A DNA stretch of 64,000 nucleotides from CBDCUF01 sp965222525 (GTDB lineage Bacteria; Pseudomonadota; Alphaproteobacteria; Rickettsiales; UBA8987). Positions 44,462 through 54,300 of this stretch are shown one piece after another; positions within the stretch are counted from its first letter, which is position 1, and each line of letters opens with the position of its first letter. A program made the translations under genes and the position numbers. The DNA is taken from positions 1,302,001 to 1,366,000 of the forward strand of contig OZ244955.1 of NCBI GenBank assembly GCA_965222525.1, in the 5' to 3' direction. The notes beneath the pieces were generated by a model. It was given only the letters and a program-made list of their open reading frames with translations. It was not told where the DNA came from and made no database searches.

Positions 44462-46564
44462 ATGCAAAATATTCCATTCGATATGATTTCATGGCTGATT
44501 ATAGGTAGCGGGGTGCTGGCGATTATTTTCGGTATATTGATGGTTAAAAACATCATGAAGGTGAAAACCGGTACGCAGAAGATGCAGGATATCGCTGCTG
44601 CCGTACAGGAAGGCGCAACCGCATATCTCAACCGGCAATACAAGGTTATCGCTGTTGTCGGCGTGGTGATATTCGCCGGACTTGGCTCGGTGCTTGGCTG
44701 GTATGTAGCCATAGGCTTTGCCATCGGTGCAGTTTTATCCGGTGTTGCCGGTTATATCGGGATGAATGTATCGGTGCGCGCCAATGTCCGTACAGCAGAA
44801 GCCGCCCGCAGCAATGGTATTGCAAAAGCATTGAGTGTTGCATTTAACTCCGGTGCTGTAACCGGCCTGTTCGTTGTAGGTCTTGGGATACTGGGCGTTA
44901 CCGGATATTATCTCTTTCTGAAAAATAAATTCGATATAAATGACGCAGGACAGGTGCGTGATATAATGGAAGCACTGGTAGCACTTAGTTTCGGAGCTTC
45001 GCTTATATCCATTTTCGCACGTCTTGGTGGTGGTATATTTACCAAGGGTGCCGATGTTGGTGCCGACCTGGTGGGTAAGGTTGAGGCTGGTATTCCGGAG
45101 GATGACCCTCGCAATCCGGCGACTATCGCCGATAATGTCGGGGATAATGTCGGGGATTGCGCCGGTATGGCCGCCGATTTGTTTGAAACATATGCGGTAA
45201 CCATGGTTGCAACCATGCTTCTGGCTGCAATTTTCTTCACCGGTGAGGCCCGTGAATTATTACTGATACTACCGCTGGCAATCGGCGGATTATGTATCAT
45301 CGGCTCTATTATGGGCTCCGCCTTTGTACGCCTCGGCAAAAGCCAGAACATAATGGGCGCGCTATATAAAGGGTTCATCGCAACCGCCGGTATTTCCGCC
45401 ATAGGAATATGGGGATTTATCAATAGCTTCGTCGGTTATGGCGATATTGCCGGTACAACATTCTCCGGTACCGACCTGCTGGCCTGCTCTATGATAGGAC
45501 TACTGGTAACCGGTGCAATTGTATGGATTACCGAATATTATACCTCAACAAATTACCGTCCGGTAAAATCGGTGGCGAAAGCCTCGACAACCGGCCATGG
45601 TACCAATGTCATACAGGGTTTGGCGGTATCGCTCGAAGCCTGCGCATTGCCGGTAATAGTGATATGTATCGGCATTGTTTCGACATATCTGTTCGCTGAA
45701 TTATATGGAGTTGCAATTGCTGCGACTACCATGCTGGCGCTGGCAGGAATGGTGGTGGCGCTTGATGCATATGGGCCTGTGACCGATAATGCCGGTGGTA
45801 TTGCCGAAATGTCCGGCCTGCCTGACGATGTGCGTAAAACTACCGATGCGCTGGATGCGGTAGGTAACACCACCAAGGCGGTTACCAAGGGATATGCTAT
45901 CGGTTCGGCTGCACTGGCTGCACTGGTGCTGTTCGCCGCATATACCGAGGATTTGAAACATTACTTCCCTGACCTGAATGTGACCTTCTCATTGCAGGAT
46001 CCGTATGTTGTGGTCGGGCTGTTTGTAGGTGGCCTGTTGCCATATCTGTTCGGAGCCATGGGGATGATGGCGGTTGGACGTGCTGCCGGCTCGGTGGTTA
46101 TCGAGGTGCGCAGGCAGTTCAAGGAAATCAAGGGTATTATGGACGGCAAGGCCAAGCCTGATTATAGCCGTGCTGTTGACCTGCTCACCAAGGCGGCGAT
46201 TAAGGAGATGGTAATTCCGTCACTGCTGCCGATAGCGGTGCCGGTTGCGCTGTATTTCATTATAAATGCAATAGGCGGGCAGGAAGCGGCATTTTCCGCA
46301 TTAGGCGCGCTGTTGCTGGGGATTATCGTAACCGGCCTGTTTGTCGCTATATCCATGACCTCCGGCGGTGGTGCATGGGATAATGCCAAGAAATATATCG
46401 AGGATGGCAATCATGGGGGCAAGGGTTCGGAGGCCCATAAAGCCGCTGTCACCGGTGATACTGTCGGCGACCCGTACAAGGATACGGCCGGTCCGGCAGT
46501 CAACCCGATGATCAAGATTGCCAATATCGTTGCAATTCTATTACTTGCCCTCCTGGCGCATTAG
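44462..46564 (+). CDS. hppA: Membrane-bound proton-translocating pyrophosphatase
   Basis: A 700-residue, roughly 16-helix pump that couples pyrophosphate hydrolysis to proton export. The catalytic segments DVGADLVGKVEAGIPEDDPR and ADNVGDNVGDCAGMAADLFE are intact, as is the late DTVGDPYKDTAGPAVNPMIK. The determinant GNTTKAVTKG has Lys where potassium-dependent enzymes have Ala, which indicates the potassium-independent class. ATG 44462 follows AAGGA. A consensus TATAAT at 44431-44436 is the likely -10. The pump saves ATP, useful for energy-limited cells. Confidence 0.96.
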   Translation: MQNIPFDMISWLIIGSGVLAIIFGILMVKNIMKVKTGTQKMQDIAAAVQEGATAYLNRQYKVIAVVGVVIFAGLGSVLGWYVAIGFAIGAVLSGVAGYIGMNVSVRANVRTAEAARSNGIAKALSVAFNSGAVTGLFVVGLGILGVTGYYLFLKNKFDINDAGQVRDIMEALVALSFGASLISIFARLGGGIFTKGADVGADLVGKVEAGIPEDDPRNPATIADNVGDNVGDCAGMAADLFETYAVTMVATMLLAAIFFTGEARELLLILPLAIGGLCIIGSIMGSAFVRLGKSQNIMGALYKGFIATAGISAIGIWGFINSFVGYGDIAGTTFSGTDLLACSMIGLLVTGAIVWITEYYTSTNYRPVKSVAKASTTGHGTNVIQGLAVSLEACALPVIVICIGIVSTYLFAELYGVAIAATTMLALAGMVVALDAYGPVTDNAGGIAEMSGLPDDVRKTTDALDAVGNTTKAVTKGYAIGSAALAALVLFAAYTEDLKHYFPDLNVTFSLQDPYVVVGLFVGGLLPYLFGAMGMMAVGRAAGSVVIEVRRQFKEIKGIMDGKAKPDYSRAVDLLTKAAIKEMVIPSLLPIAVPVALYFIINAIGGQEAAFSALGALLLGIIVTGLFVAISMTSGGGAWDNAKKYIEDGNHGGKGSEAHKAAVTGDTVGDPYKDTAGPAVNPMIKIANIVAILLLALLAH

Positions 46565-46591
46565 TAATAGGATGGCGGAAAGTAAGCATCA

Positions 46592-46772
46592 ACCTCCCCC
46601 GCTTGCGGGGGAGGCAAGAAATCCAAGGATTTTTAATCCTTAGGATTTCTGGTGGGGGAATACCAATAACTAATAGCCAAATACCAACAGCCACTACCTC
46701 ACCATTCCCTCCCCAGAAATCTGGCAATCATAGATTGCTCAGATTTCTTGCCCCTCCCGCAAGCGGGAGGGG
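46592..46772. repeat. Compound family A element, inverted relative to 683-866
   Basis: The same two hairpin units and TGGCTATTGG-type linker as 683-866, in inverted order. Both units keep the CCTCCCCCGC and AGAAATC arms. It lies between hppA and the membrane-protein gene at 46800. Confidence 0.86.
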
Positions 46773-46799
46773 TATATAGGTAGATTCCGGATTCTAAAA

Positions 46800-47321
46800 A
46801 TGTCCCAACCGCAACAGACTACTCCACAGCCAACAGCCCTCGACCGGGCCGAGGCCAACAAGCGCTTGCAGGAGCTGGCTAAAAAGCGCTCACGCAAATT
46901 CATCTCCAATTTGCTGATTATTACCTTTTTCCTGATTATCACCGGGCTGGCACTATCATATTTCGGCTATTCCAACGAATTTTACTTTCTGGTTATGGCA
47001 ATGTTGCCCAGCATTGCCGCTTATGTAACCGACACCAGACCAGGCAAATTTGCATCAAAAACCGTTATAGCCTTCAACCTCTCCGGTGCACTGCCGCATC
47101 TAGCCGCCATATTCGCCGACGGCTCTGCCCTGAGTTCCTTCTCCGACCCGAAAGTATGGCTGCTGGTCTATGGCTTTGCTGCATTCGGCTGGGGAGTAGT
47201 ATTCCTCATCCCGCACATAATGCAGTTATATCTGGAAATCCGTGCCGGCTACACAGTCAAAAAACTCCAGCTCTTCCAGGAAAAACTCACCAGCGAATGG
47301 GGTGATGGTATAAAAAGTTAG
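46800..47321 (+). CDS. Small membrane protein of unknown function, 173 residues
   Basis: A charged cytoplasmic start (SQPQQTTPQPTALDRAEANK) is followed by about four hydrophobic helices (FISNLLIITFFLIITGLALS, FYFLVMAMLPSIAAYVTD, and two later) and a polar tail. It could be a small transporter or envelope protein; no family is recognised. The start follows repeat sequence without a clear ribosome-binding site. Confidence 0.7.
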   Translation: MSQPQQTTPQPTALDRAEANKRLQELAKKRSRKFISNLLIITFFLIITGLALSYFGYSNEFYFLVMAMLPSIAAYVTDTRPGKFASKTVIAFNLSGALPHLAAIFADGSALSSFSDPKVWLLVYGFAAFGWGVVFLIPHIMQLYLEIRAGYTVKKLQLFQEKLTSEWGDGIKS

Positions 47322-47466
47322 TCTTTATTTATTGTAACTGTGAAACAGGCAAAAAATATCAATACAAGTGTCTATATAATTGCATTCTATCTCTTTTTCT
47401 GTAGACCCCTCTTCAAAATTCTTAGATAATAGCAAGTTATTGGCTAGGGGATTTTTTTAAAATATT

Positions 47467-49467
47467 ATGAAGCAAAAAACGGCAAAAAAGCGGGAAACCA
47501 GCCCTGAGCTTGTGCAGCAGCGGGAGCAGATGAAGATTGTTATTGTCGGGCATGTGGATCATGGTAAATCGACACTGGTTGGGCGGTTGTTTTATGATAC
47601 CGACTCGTTGCCCGAAGGGAAATATGAGCAGATAAAGGCACAATGCGAGCGGCGCGGGATGCCGTTTGAGTGGAGCTTTCTGACCGATGCACTGCAATCC
47701 GAGCGTGACCAGGGGATTACCGTTGATACGACACAAATCTGGTTCAAGACTGCACAGCGCGATTATGTGATTATCGATGCGCCGGGACACAAAGAATTCC
47801 TGAAAAATATGGTATCCGGTGCGGCCAATAGCGAGGCGGCACTGCTGGTTATTGATGCGAAGGAGGGGGTGCGTGAGCAGTCGAAGCGTCATGGTTATCT
47901 GCTGCATTTGCTTGGTGTGCGACAAATAGCGGTAGCAGTCAACAAGATGGATCTGGTTGATTACTCCGAGAGGCGCTTCAAGGAGATTGAGAAGGAATAC
48001 CGCAAATATCTCAAGGGAATAGGCGTTACGCCAACTTATATTATCCCGATTTCGGCGCGGGAGGGGGATAATATTACACGTGACTCGTGGCTAGTGGCTA
48101 GTGATTCGAATGGTTCAAAAACGAGCCACGAGTCACGAGCCACGAGCCACGGAAATATGTCCTGGTATAAGGGGCCGTCGGTGCTGGAGGCGCTTGACCA
48201 TTTTAAACTAAAGCCGAAGCCGGTTGATTTGCCGTTACGTTTGCCGGTGCAGGATGTTTATAAATTCGATGAGCGGCGGATTATTGCAGGGCGTATTGAA
48301 AGCGGGGTGCTGAAGGCTGGTGACGAGATTCTGTTTTCACCGTCGAATAAAATCGTTAAGGTTGAATCAATCGAAACTTGGCCGGAGCGCAAAATCACGC
48401 AAGCTGAGGCGGGGGAATCTATAGGCATTACACTGAGCGAGCAGATTTTTGCCGAGCGTGGACATGTAGTGAGTCATGTTAAAAATGCGCCGATTCTGAC
48501 CAATATTTTCCGCGCAAAAATATTCTGGCTTGGTGACAGGCCAATTGAGGTTGGCAATAAATTTAACTTGAAGATAAATACTTCCGAATATCGTGTTGAA
48601 ATTAAAGAAATAGAGAAGGTTGTTGATACTGATGATTTATCACTTTCCGGTGATGCCAGGCGGGTTGAGAAAAATGCGGTTGCCGAGGTAATCCTGCGTG
48701 TGCGGGGAATTGCGGCTTTGGATGAATATGCGGATAATGACATTACCGGCCGGTTTGTACTGGTGGATAATTACCGTATTGTCGGTGGCGGAACCATTGA
48801 TATGCAGGGCTTTGCCGACCAGCGACAGCCTACCGAGGTGAAGTCGAAAAATATAACTGCGGTGGCATCCCGTGTGACGCCGGTACAGCGTGCACTGGCC
48901 AACGGGCATAAGGGGGGGGTGCTGTGGTTCAGCGGGCTATCCGGTTCGGGTAAATCGACGCTGGCACAGGAATTACAGAAGCGGTTATTTGAAAAAGGCT
49001 ACCAGATTTATGTGCTCGACGGTGATAATATCCGCCGCGGACTTAATGCTGACCTTGGATTTGCACCGAAAGACCGTAGCGAGAATATCCGCAGGGTAGG
49101 GGAGGTGGCCGCACTCTTTGCCGATGCCGGTGTGATTGTAATTACCGCATTTATTTCGCCGTACAAGCAGGACCGTGACCATGCGCGGGTGGCGGCCGGT
49201 GAGAATTTCCACAGCGTTTATATCAAGGCGGATATTGAAACCTGCCGTCAGCGTGACCCCAAGGGATTATATGAAAAGGCTGACAAGGGCGAAATCAGGG
49301 AATTTACCGGTATCAGCGCGCCGTATGAAGAGCCGGATAATGCCGATTTAACAGTGGATACCGGCGAGAATTCCATAGATGAATGTGTCAGCCAACTCAT
49401 TGAATATATTGAGAAACATCTGGTTAATCCTGTGCGTAGTGTAGCCGAGGAAGAGGTGAGTATTTAA
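47467..49467 (+). CDS. cysNC: Bifunctional sulfate adenylyltransferase subunit 1 / adenylylsulfate kinase, with in-frame insertion
   Basis: A 666-residue fusion for sulfate activation. The N-terminal CysN GTPase has GHVDHGKS (28-35), DAPGHKEF and NKMD. The C-terminal APS kinase has GLSGSGKS (490-497), DGDNIRRGLNADLGF and FISPYKQDRD. CysN normally needs CysD for the adenylyltransferase step, and no cysD is in the window. Residues about 206-228 (DSWLVASDSNGSKTSHES...) come from a family C palindrome inserted in frame just after the SAREGDN loop; the homologous region is usually much shorter. A surface loop there would explain tolerance. Confidence 0.93.
   Translation: MKQKTAKKRETSPELVQQREQMKIVIVGHVDHGKSTLVGRLFYDTDSLPEGKYEQIKAQCERRGMPFEWSFLTDALQSERDQGITVDTTQIWFKTAQRDYVIIDAPGHKEFLKNMVSGAANSEAALLVIDAKEGVREQSKRHGYLLHLLGVRQIAVAVNKMDLVDYSERRFKEIEKEYRKYLKGIGVTPTYIIPISAREGDNITRDSWLVASDSNGSKTSHESRATSHGNMSWYKGPSVLEALDHFKLKPKPVDLPLRLPVQDVYKFDERRIIAGRIESGVLKAGDEILFSPSNKIVKVESIETWPERKITQAEAGESIGITLSEQIFAERGHVVSHVKNAPILTNIFRAKIFWLGDRPIEVGNKFNLKINTSEYRVEIKEIEKVVDTDDLSLSGDARRVEKNAVAEVILRVRGIAALDEYADNDITGRFVLVDNYRIVGGGTIDMQGFADQRQPTEVKSKNITAVASRVTPVQRALANGHKGGVLWFSGLSGSGKSTLAQELQKRLFEKGYQIYVLDGDNIRRGLNADLGFAPKDRSENIRRVGEVAALFADAGVIVITAFISPYKQDRDHARVAAGENFHSVYIKADIETCRQRDPKGLYEKADKGEIREFTGISAPYEEPDNADLTVDTGENSIDECVSQLIEYIEKHLVNPVRSVAEEEVSI
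48079..48151 (+). repeat. Family C palindrome in frame inside cysNC
   Basis: Left arm GTGACTCGTGGCTAGTGGCT, right arm CGAGCCACGAGTCACGAGCC, mirrored around a short centre. The arms match the family C sequence in the 16S insertion (GACTCGTGGTTAGTGGCTCG). It adds about 23 codons and keeps the frame open. Confidence 0.87.
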
Positions 49468-49490
49468 AGAGGTGTCATATAGAACATGCA

Positions 49491-49692
49491 TTGACATATG
49501 TGCGGCAATGTATCACAATTGAGCGCACATGCTAATACAACTAAGAGGTGTTACATGCACATCAAATGCGGAAGAAAGTCATAGAGGAGGAGAGAGAGTT
49601 GCGTTTGTATGACGAAAGACAGACTATGAAATGTAATTTAAGTATAATCCCATCAACTATAATTGATGGTGGTTGATTGTACTTAAATTACA
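49491..49692 (+). promoter_or_regulatory. Candidate promoter and large hairpin upstream of the pilin genes
   Basis: TTGACA (49491) and CACAAT 17 bases on could be a promoter. Further on a perfect 13-base inverted repeat, TGTAATTTAAGTA (49632-49644) and TACTTAAATTACA (49680-49692), encloses a second stem CCATCAA/TTGATGG. A TATAAT overlaps the left arm. This may be an operator or RNA switch for the pilin genes. Only very short frames lie in 49468-49814. Confidence 0.5.
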
Positions 49693-49814
49693 GAGGACGA
49701 TCCCACTACCATAAAACCTATACGGTAAGTAGGATAATTTACCATCAAAATAACTACTTTTTTCAGGATACTGAATATAATATAGTATGGCGGATCATGC
49801 TTAGGAGCAAGGCT

Positions 49815-50597
49815 ATGTCTTGGCAGTCAGAAGGTAGAAATCAAAGAATGGAAGGCTGGGAAACAGACGACAGCAGGGGAGTTACGCTAATCGAGTTGTC
49901 AATAGTACTGGTTATTGTCGGTTTAGTTGTTGCTGGGATAATTGGTGGACAATCACTTGTCAGGAGTGTAAAACTTAAGTCTATTATGACTGATATTAAT
50001 GAAATGCGAACAGCCTTAAACACATTTGAAGACTATTACAGTTATCTTCCGGGTGATTTGCCAAATGCACAACAATACTGGCCAGCGCCGACCTGTGTAG
50101 ATGACCCAGGTGATACATCAAATAAGTGTAATGGAGATGGAAATAGCCAGTTGGAAGGGACTTACAGTGATGAATGTCTGAGAGCTTTTCAACATTTATC
50201 GCTAGCTGAAATGATACAAGGTAATTATGCTGGTGTGGTAAGTAGCCCTTACAGACAAGAAGCTGGTTTCAATGTTCCGGAAATAAGCTTTAAGGGAGGG
50301 GGGTTAATAATCCGGGATAGTAGAGATGGAACTCCTGTTAGCGGAAGACATGGAATATATTTCCAAATAGCTGGATTGGTTACGCAAGCAGGGTTTGGCC
50401 AAGGTGGATATGCTGAAGGATTATTTACACCGTCAGATGCAGAATTAATAGATAGAAAAATGGACGATGGACAACCACAAACGGGAAGAGTTTGGGGACG
50501 AGACGGTGATAATACATCAGACTGTCTTGATGGAAGCGATTACTATTTGTCTCAGACGGGACAGGAATGTAAGCTGAATTACTGGATATTGTGGTAA
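49815..50597 (+). CDS. Prepilin-like protein (type II/IV pseudopilin), 260 residues
   Basis: The class III leader and cleavage site are visible as SRGVTLIELSIVLVIVGL, with Gly at -1 and Glu at +5, followed by a single hydrophobic helix. A globular domain of about 220 residues follows with several cysteines (TCVDDPG, SNKCNGDG, DECLRAF, QECKLNY). It should be processed by a prepilin peptidase and assembled in a pilus or pseudopilus, or stay as an inner-membrane minor pilin. ATG 49815 has AGGAG 7 bases upstream; an earlier start is possible. A paralogue follows directly. Confidence 0.85.
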   Translation: MSWQSEGRNQRMEGWETDDSRGVTLIELSIVLVIVGLVVAGIIGGQSLVRSVKLKSIMTDINEMRTALNTFEDYYSYLPGDLPNAQQYWPAPTCVDDPGDTSNKCNGDGNSQLEGTYSDECLRAFQHLSLAEMIQGNYAGVVSSPYRQEAGFNVPEISFKGGGLIIRDSRDGTPVSGRHGIYFQIAGLVTQAGFGQGGYAEGLFTPSDAELIDRKMDDGQPQTGRVWGRDGDNTSDCLDGSDYYLSQTGQECKLNYWILW

Positions 50598-50621
50598 AAA
50601 TTAACTTATATTACTAGATCT

Positions 50622-51398
50622 ATGGTTTTTTATAAAAGTAAGCTCCCTTCTGCAAAAGGCTTTACACTTATTGAGCTGTCTATTGTCTTGGTAATTATTG
50701 GCCTGATTGTAGCAGGTATAATGGGTGGACAATCTCTTATTAGGGCGGCAAAGCTCCGCTCCGTTACTACTGATATTAATAGATTTAAGGTTGCGATCAC
50801 TACTTACAAGGATTACTACGGCTATCTTCCGGGAGACCACACTAATGCATATGATTATTTTGATGGCAGTGGTGGTAGTAGTGTATGTGGCGCAAACACT
50901 ATAGGAACGGCTACTTCGTGTAATGGTAATGGTGATGGAAGGATAAAATTTCTATTTACAAGTGGTACAAATGAAGATTTTAGATCCTGGCAGCACCTTA
51001 GCTTAGCAAAGATGGTCCCAGGCGAATATTCTGGAGAAGACGCTGGAAGTCCTAACTACCAACCTGATGTAAATATTCCCTCTTCCAGTATAGGTTACTC
51101 AGGCTATTGGTTGTTTTATTATGGTTTTTACTCAAGAGCTGCTGGAAATCTAATACATGTGGGTGGAATAAATAGCAAGTACCCAGAGGGATATTTTATT
51201 AATACGGCAGATGCTGAAAATATTGATAGAAAAATGGATGATGGTCTTGCTGATGGTGGTAATGTTTACACACGTAATGCATGGGTAGGGAATACGGAAC
51301 AAACTACTTGTGTCACTGGTGCATTCGATGATCCTACATCTTCATATATTATGACTAACACAGAAGAGAGTTGCGTCATGATTTTTTGGCTTGATTAG
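50622..51398 (+). CDS. Second prepilin-like protein, 258 residues
   Basis: Tandem paralogue of the preceding gene, with AKGFTLIELSIVLVIIGL (Gly at -1, Phe at +1, Glu at +5), the shared TDINRFKVAITTYKDYYGYL, the RxWQHLSLAKMVPGEYSG block and IDRKMDDGLADGG. This version has the consensus F at +1. The short gap suggests cotranscription. No pilus assembly genes (pilB, pilC, pilD, gsp) lie in the window, so the machinery is elsewhere. Its stop lies just 1 base from the stop of the convergent LamG gene. Confidence 0.87.
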   Translation: MVFYKSKLPSAKGFTLIELSIVLVIIGLIVAGIMGGQSLIRAAKLRSVTTDINRFKVAITTYKDYYGYLPGDHTNAYDYFDGSGGSSVCGANTIGTATSCNGNGDGRIKFLFTSGTNEDFRSWQHLSLAKMVPGEYSGEDAGSPNYQPDVNIPSSSIGYSGYWLFYYGFYSRAAGNLIHVGGINSKYPEGYFINTADAENIDRKMDDGLADGGNVYTRNAWVGNTEQTTCVTGAFDDPTSSYIMTNTEESCVMIFWLD

Positions 51399-51399
51399 G

Positions 51400-54300
51400 T
51401 TACTGAGCGGTAAACCCTTCTCTGATATATTCATTAACAGAATATGAAGTATATTCCTCAGGCCATTGACGGAATGGTCTATTGCGGATTATATCCAGGA
51501 ATGCTTCCAGAGTGCCATTTTTACCTAGTGTTGCATGGTAGCTACCGACACTGCGATTTGGATCTAACCAACCTGGATCCGTCGTATCGCCTATACCACC
51601 TCCCCAATCATACTGGATATTGTCGATGTAAATGGCTCCATCCTGATCCTTTATACCTTTATTAATACCACTTTCGATACGGTGAGCTACAATATTACTC
51701 TCAGCTATAAGAGTTCCTACATCTGTATTGCCAATGCCTAGACCAACAACTGCTGCTGTTTGTGGGTTAGTACTATCATTAGGATCCATGCGCTTGCCTT
51801 CCAGGATTACATTGTTAAGTGCATGAGCAGTAGTGGTGCTTGAAGGTAGTGGTTCACTGCCACCAATCAGCAATCCTATGGTATTTCTTACAAATAAATT
51901 GTCCTTGAATAAACCGCCTGATCTTCCCTGCATTCCATGACTGGCAGCCCGTGTAAAAATATTGCCACGTGCAACGGTATTTTTACCATCTTGTCCTTTT
52001 TGAAGGTATATGTTGTGGCCGTACATACCGGCACCAGCATCGGCAACTTCTTCGTTCCAGCCATTATGGTCAAATACATTCTCCTCAATCAACAGTCCGT
52101 CACGTATTCCGCTGGCGTAAAGCCCTTGTGCCTTACCAGATTTGCTGTTTGTAGAATTTGGTGCCCAGGCATCTAATACAATATTACGTCTCAGCTTAAT
52201 ATTGGAGTATGTATAACCGTTGTGACTTTGTATTGTAAGTTGCATATAACGGAATTTGTTATCCTCTATCAGGATATTGCTACCTCCACCAACCAGACGG
52301 AGTCCTTTTACAATACCAGAACCTGCAAATCCTGGATCACTGGGGTCCATAGTGTATGCGATTAACGATAAGCCAACTACTGCTATATGAGAACGTGCTT
52401 GGCTGCCATGACCAATAAAGCTTCCTGAAACTTTGATATGCGGCCTTTCATTAGATGCACCATAGCTGGCAATAACTATAGGATTATCTTTATCCTTACC
52501 TGATTTGAATTTACTGATACCAGGGCTAGTCCAGGTATCACCACGTTTCAGGAGTAGGAAGTCATTATGGCCATCACGCACTAGACTTGCACCCTTCACA
52601 ATAGTTTTTACAGGAGTACTTGGTGATAGGCCGTTGTTGTCGTCGTTACCTTCGGAGTTACTGACATAGACTATTTTCGTGTCAGCACTTGGTTCAAAGA
52701 CGGTCCAACCATTATCCAGGTTACCGGTTGCTATGCCGCCTTCAGTATTATCCTCAGCTCCATAACAGCCTAAATCATACTGCCAGTCAACTAGCCCATC
52801 ACCATCATTGTCAATGCCGTCGTTACATTGAGCCGTAGACAAATCCAGCTCATCATCATCGCTTGTTGAGGAGCATCCTGGATCGGCAGGGTAGTCTGTT
52901 TTACCATCGCCATCATTGTCGATGCCGTCGTTACATTGTTTAGGTGTTGGAGTAGATTCGATAGTACATGCAGCAGAACATCCATCCCCCGATGCCGTAT
53001 TACCATCATCACATTCTTCAGGTCCGTTCTTGGTACCATCCCCGCAATATTCTGTGGCCAAGCAAGCGTTAAATCCTGTACATTGTGAATTACATTGTTT
53101 GAATCCACCATAGCCACCAGAAATACATGACTGGCTATTACCATCGCAAACTTCTCCAGTTTCAACTATATCATTACCGCAAACTGCTGATGGTGTTGGG
53201 TCGGTTTCATCATCATCATTAGCTGAGGTGCAGCCTGGGTCTGTGAGGTCCACCTTACCGTCATTGTCGTTGTCTAAGCCATCACCACAATCTGCTAGAG
53301 CGTTGACCGTAATACTTACTGTTGCAACATTGGATTCGGCTTTGCCATCATTAGCCTTATATTTGAAGCTATCACTACCGGAATACCCCGTATTAGGTGT
53401 ATAAGTTATGTCAGGCGCTTTACCTGATATACTGCCATGTGACGGGTTAGTGGCACTGTATGTCAGTGTATCACCATCAGTATCAGTAGCGTTCAGGCTA
53501 ATGGCTACAGACTTATTTTCGTTGGTAGTAGTACTTATATTTTTTGCCACAGGGGGTGTGTTGGTCGCTTCATCGGATTCATCATTATCGTTAGCTGAAG
53601 TGCAACCGGGATCTTCTGTATCTGTTTTTCCATCCTCATCATTATCAATCCCATCACTACATTGTGGTGTTACCGTATCTGCATGCATGTTTTCATCAAA
53701 CAAAGCAGCGACCTCACTTGCCGACAAGGCCTTGCCATATATCTTTACATCATCGATATGTCCTTTCCATGGTTTGGCCTTAGAGCCTGACGGGTTACCA
53801 CCAATCCAGGTATCAATATTGTCGTTGGTGTTAATACTACCTGTCTTATTTAGGCTACCTACCAAGACGCTATCTTTATACAATTTCATATTAGATCCGT
53901 CATAAACTGCTGTTACATGTACCCACTTGTTTTCAGTAAGATTGCCAGACGAGGCAGTTAGTGTTGAAGTACTGCCATTTGTTTTTAATCTGAAACGTAA
54001 CTTTGTATTACTACCATCTTTAACCGTGCTAATCATGAAATAGTGATCACTACTTTGAATGCCAGTAGCTTTAGAAATGATTCTACAATCTCTGTATGAG
54101 CAGTTAGCTAAATCACTAGATTTGAACCATGCAGATATAGTCAGTGTACCACCTGATATACTATCCATCTTACCTATATTGACATAATCATTGCTACCAT
54201 CAAACATCAGGCCATGATCACTTGCGAATATGGCACCACTTATAGTACCATCATTACCATTACCTGTTGCATCTGCTGTTGTATTGCCAGAACCCTCTTC

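Noticed and set aside
49540..49640. 27-residue frame starting at the ATG near 49530, before the pilin genes
   Set aside because: No ribosome-binding site and no recognisable product; it cannot be told from chance.
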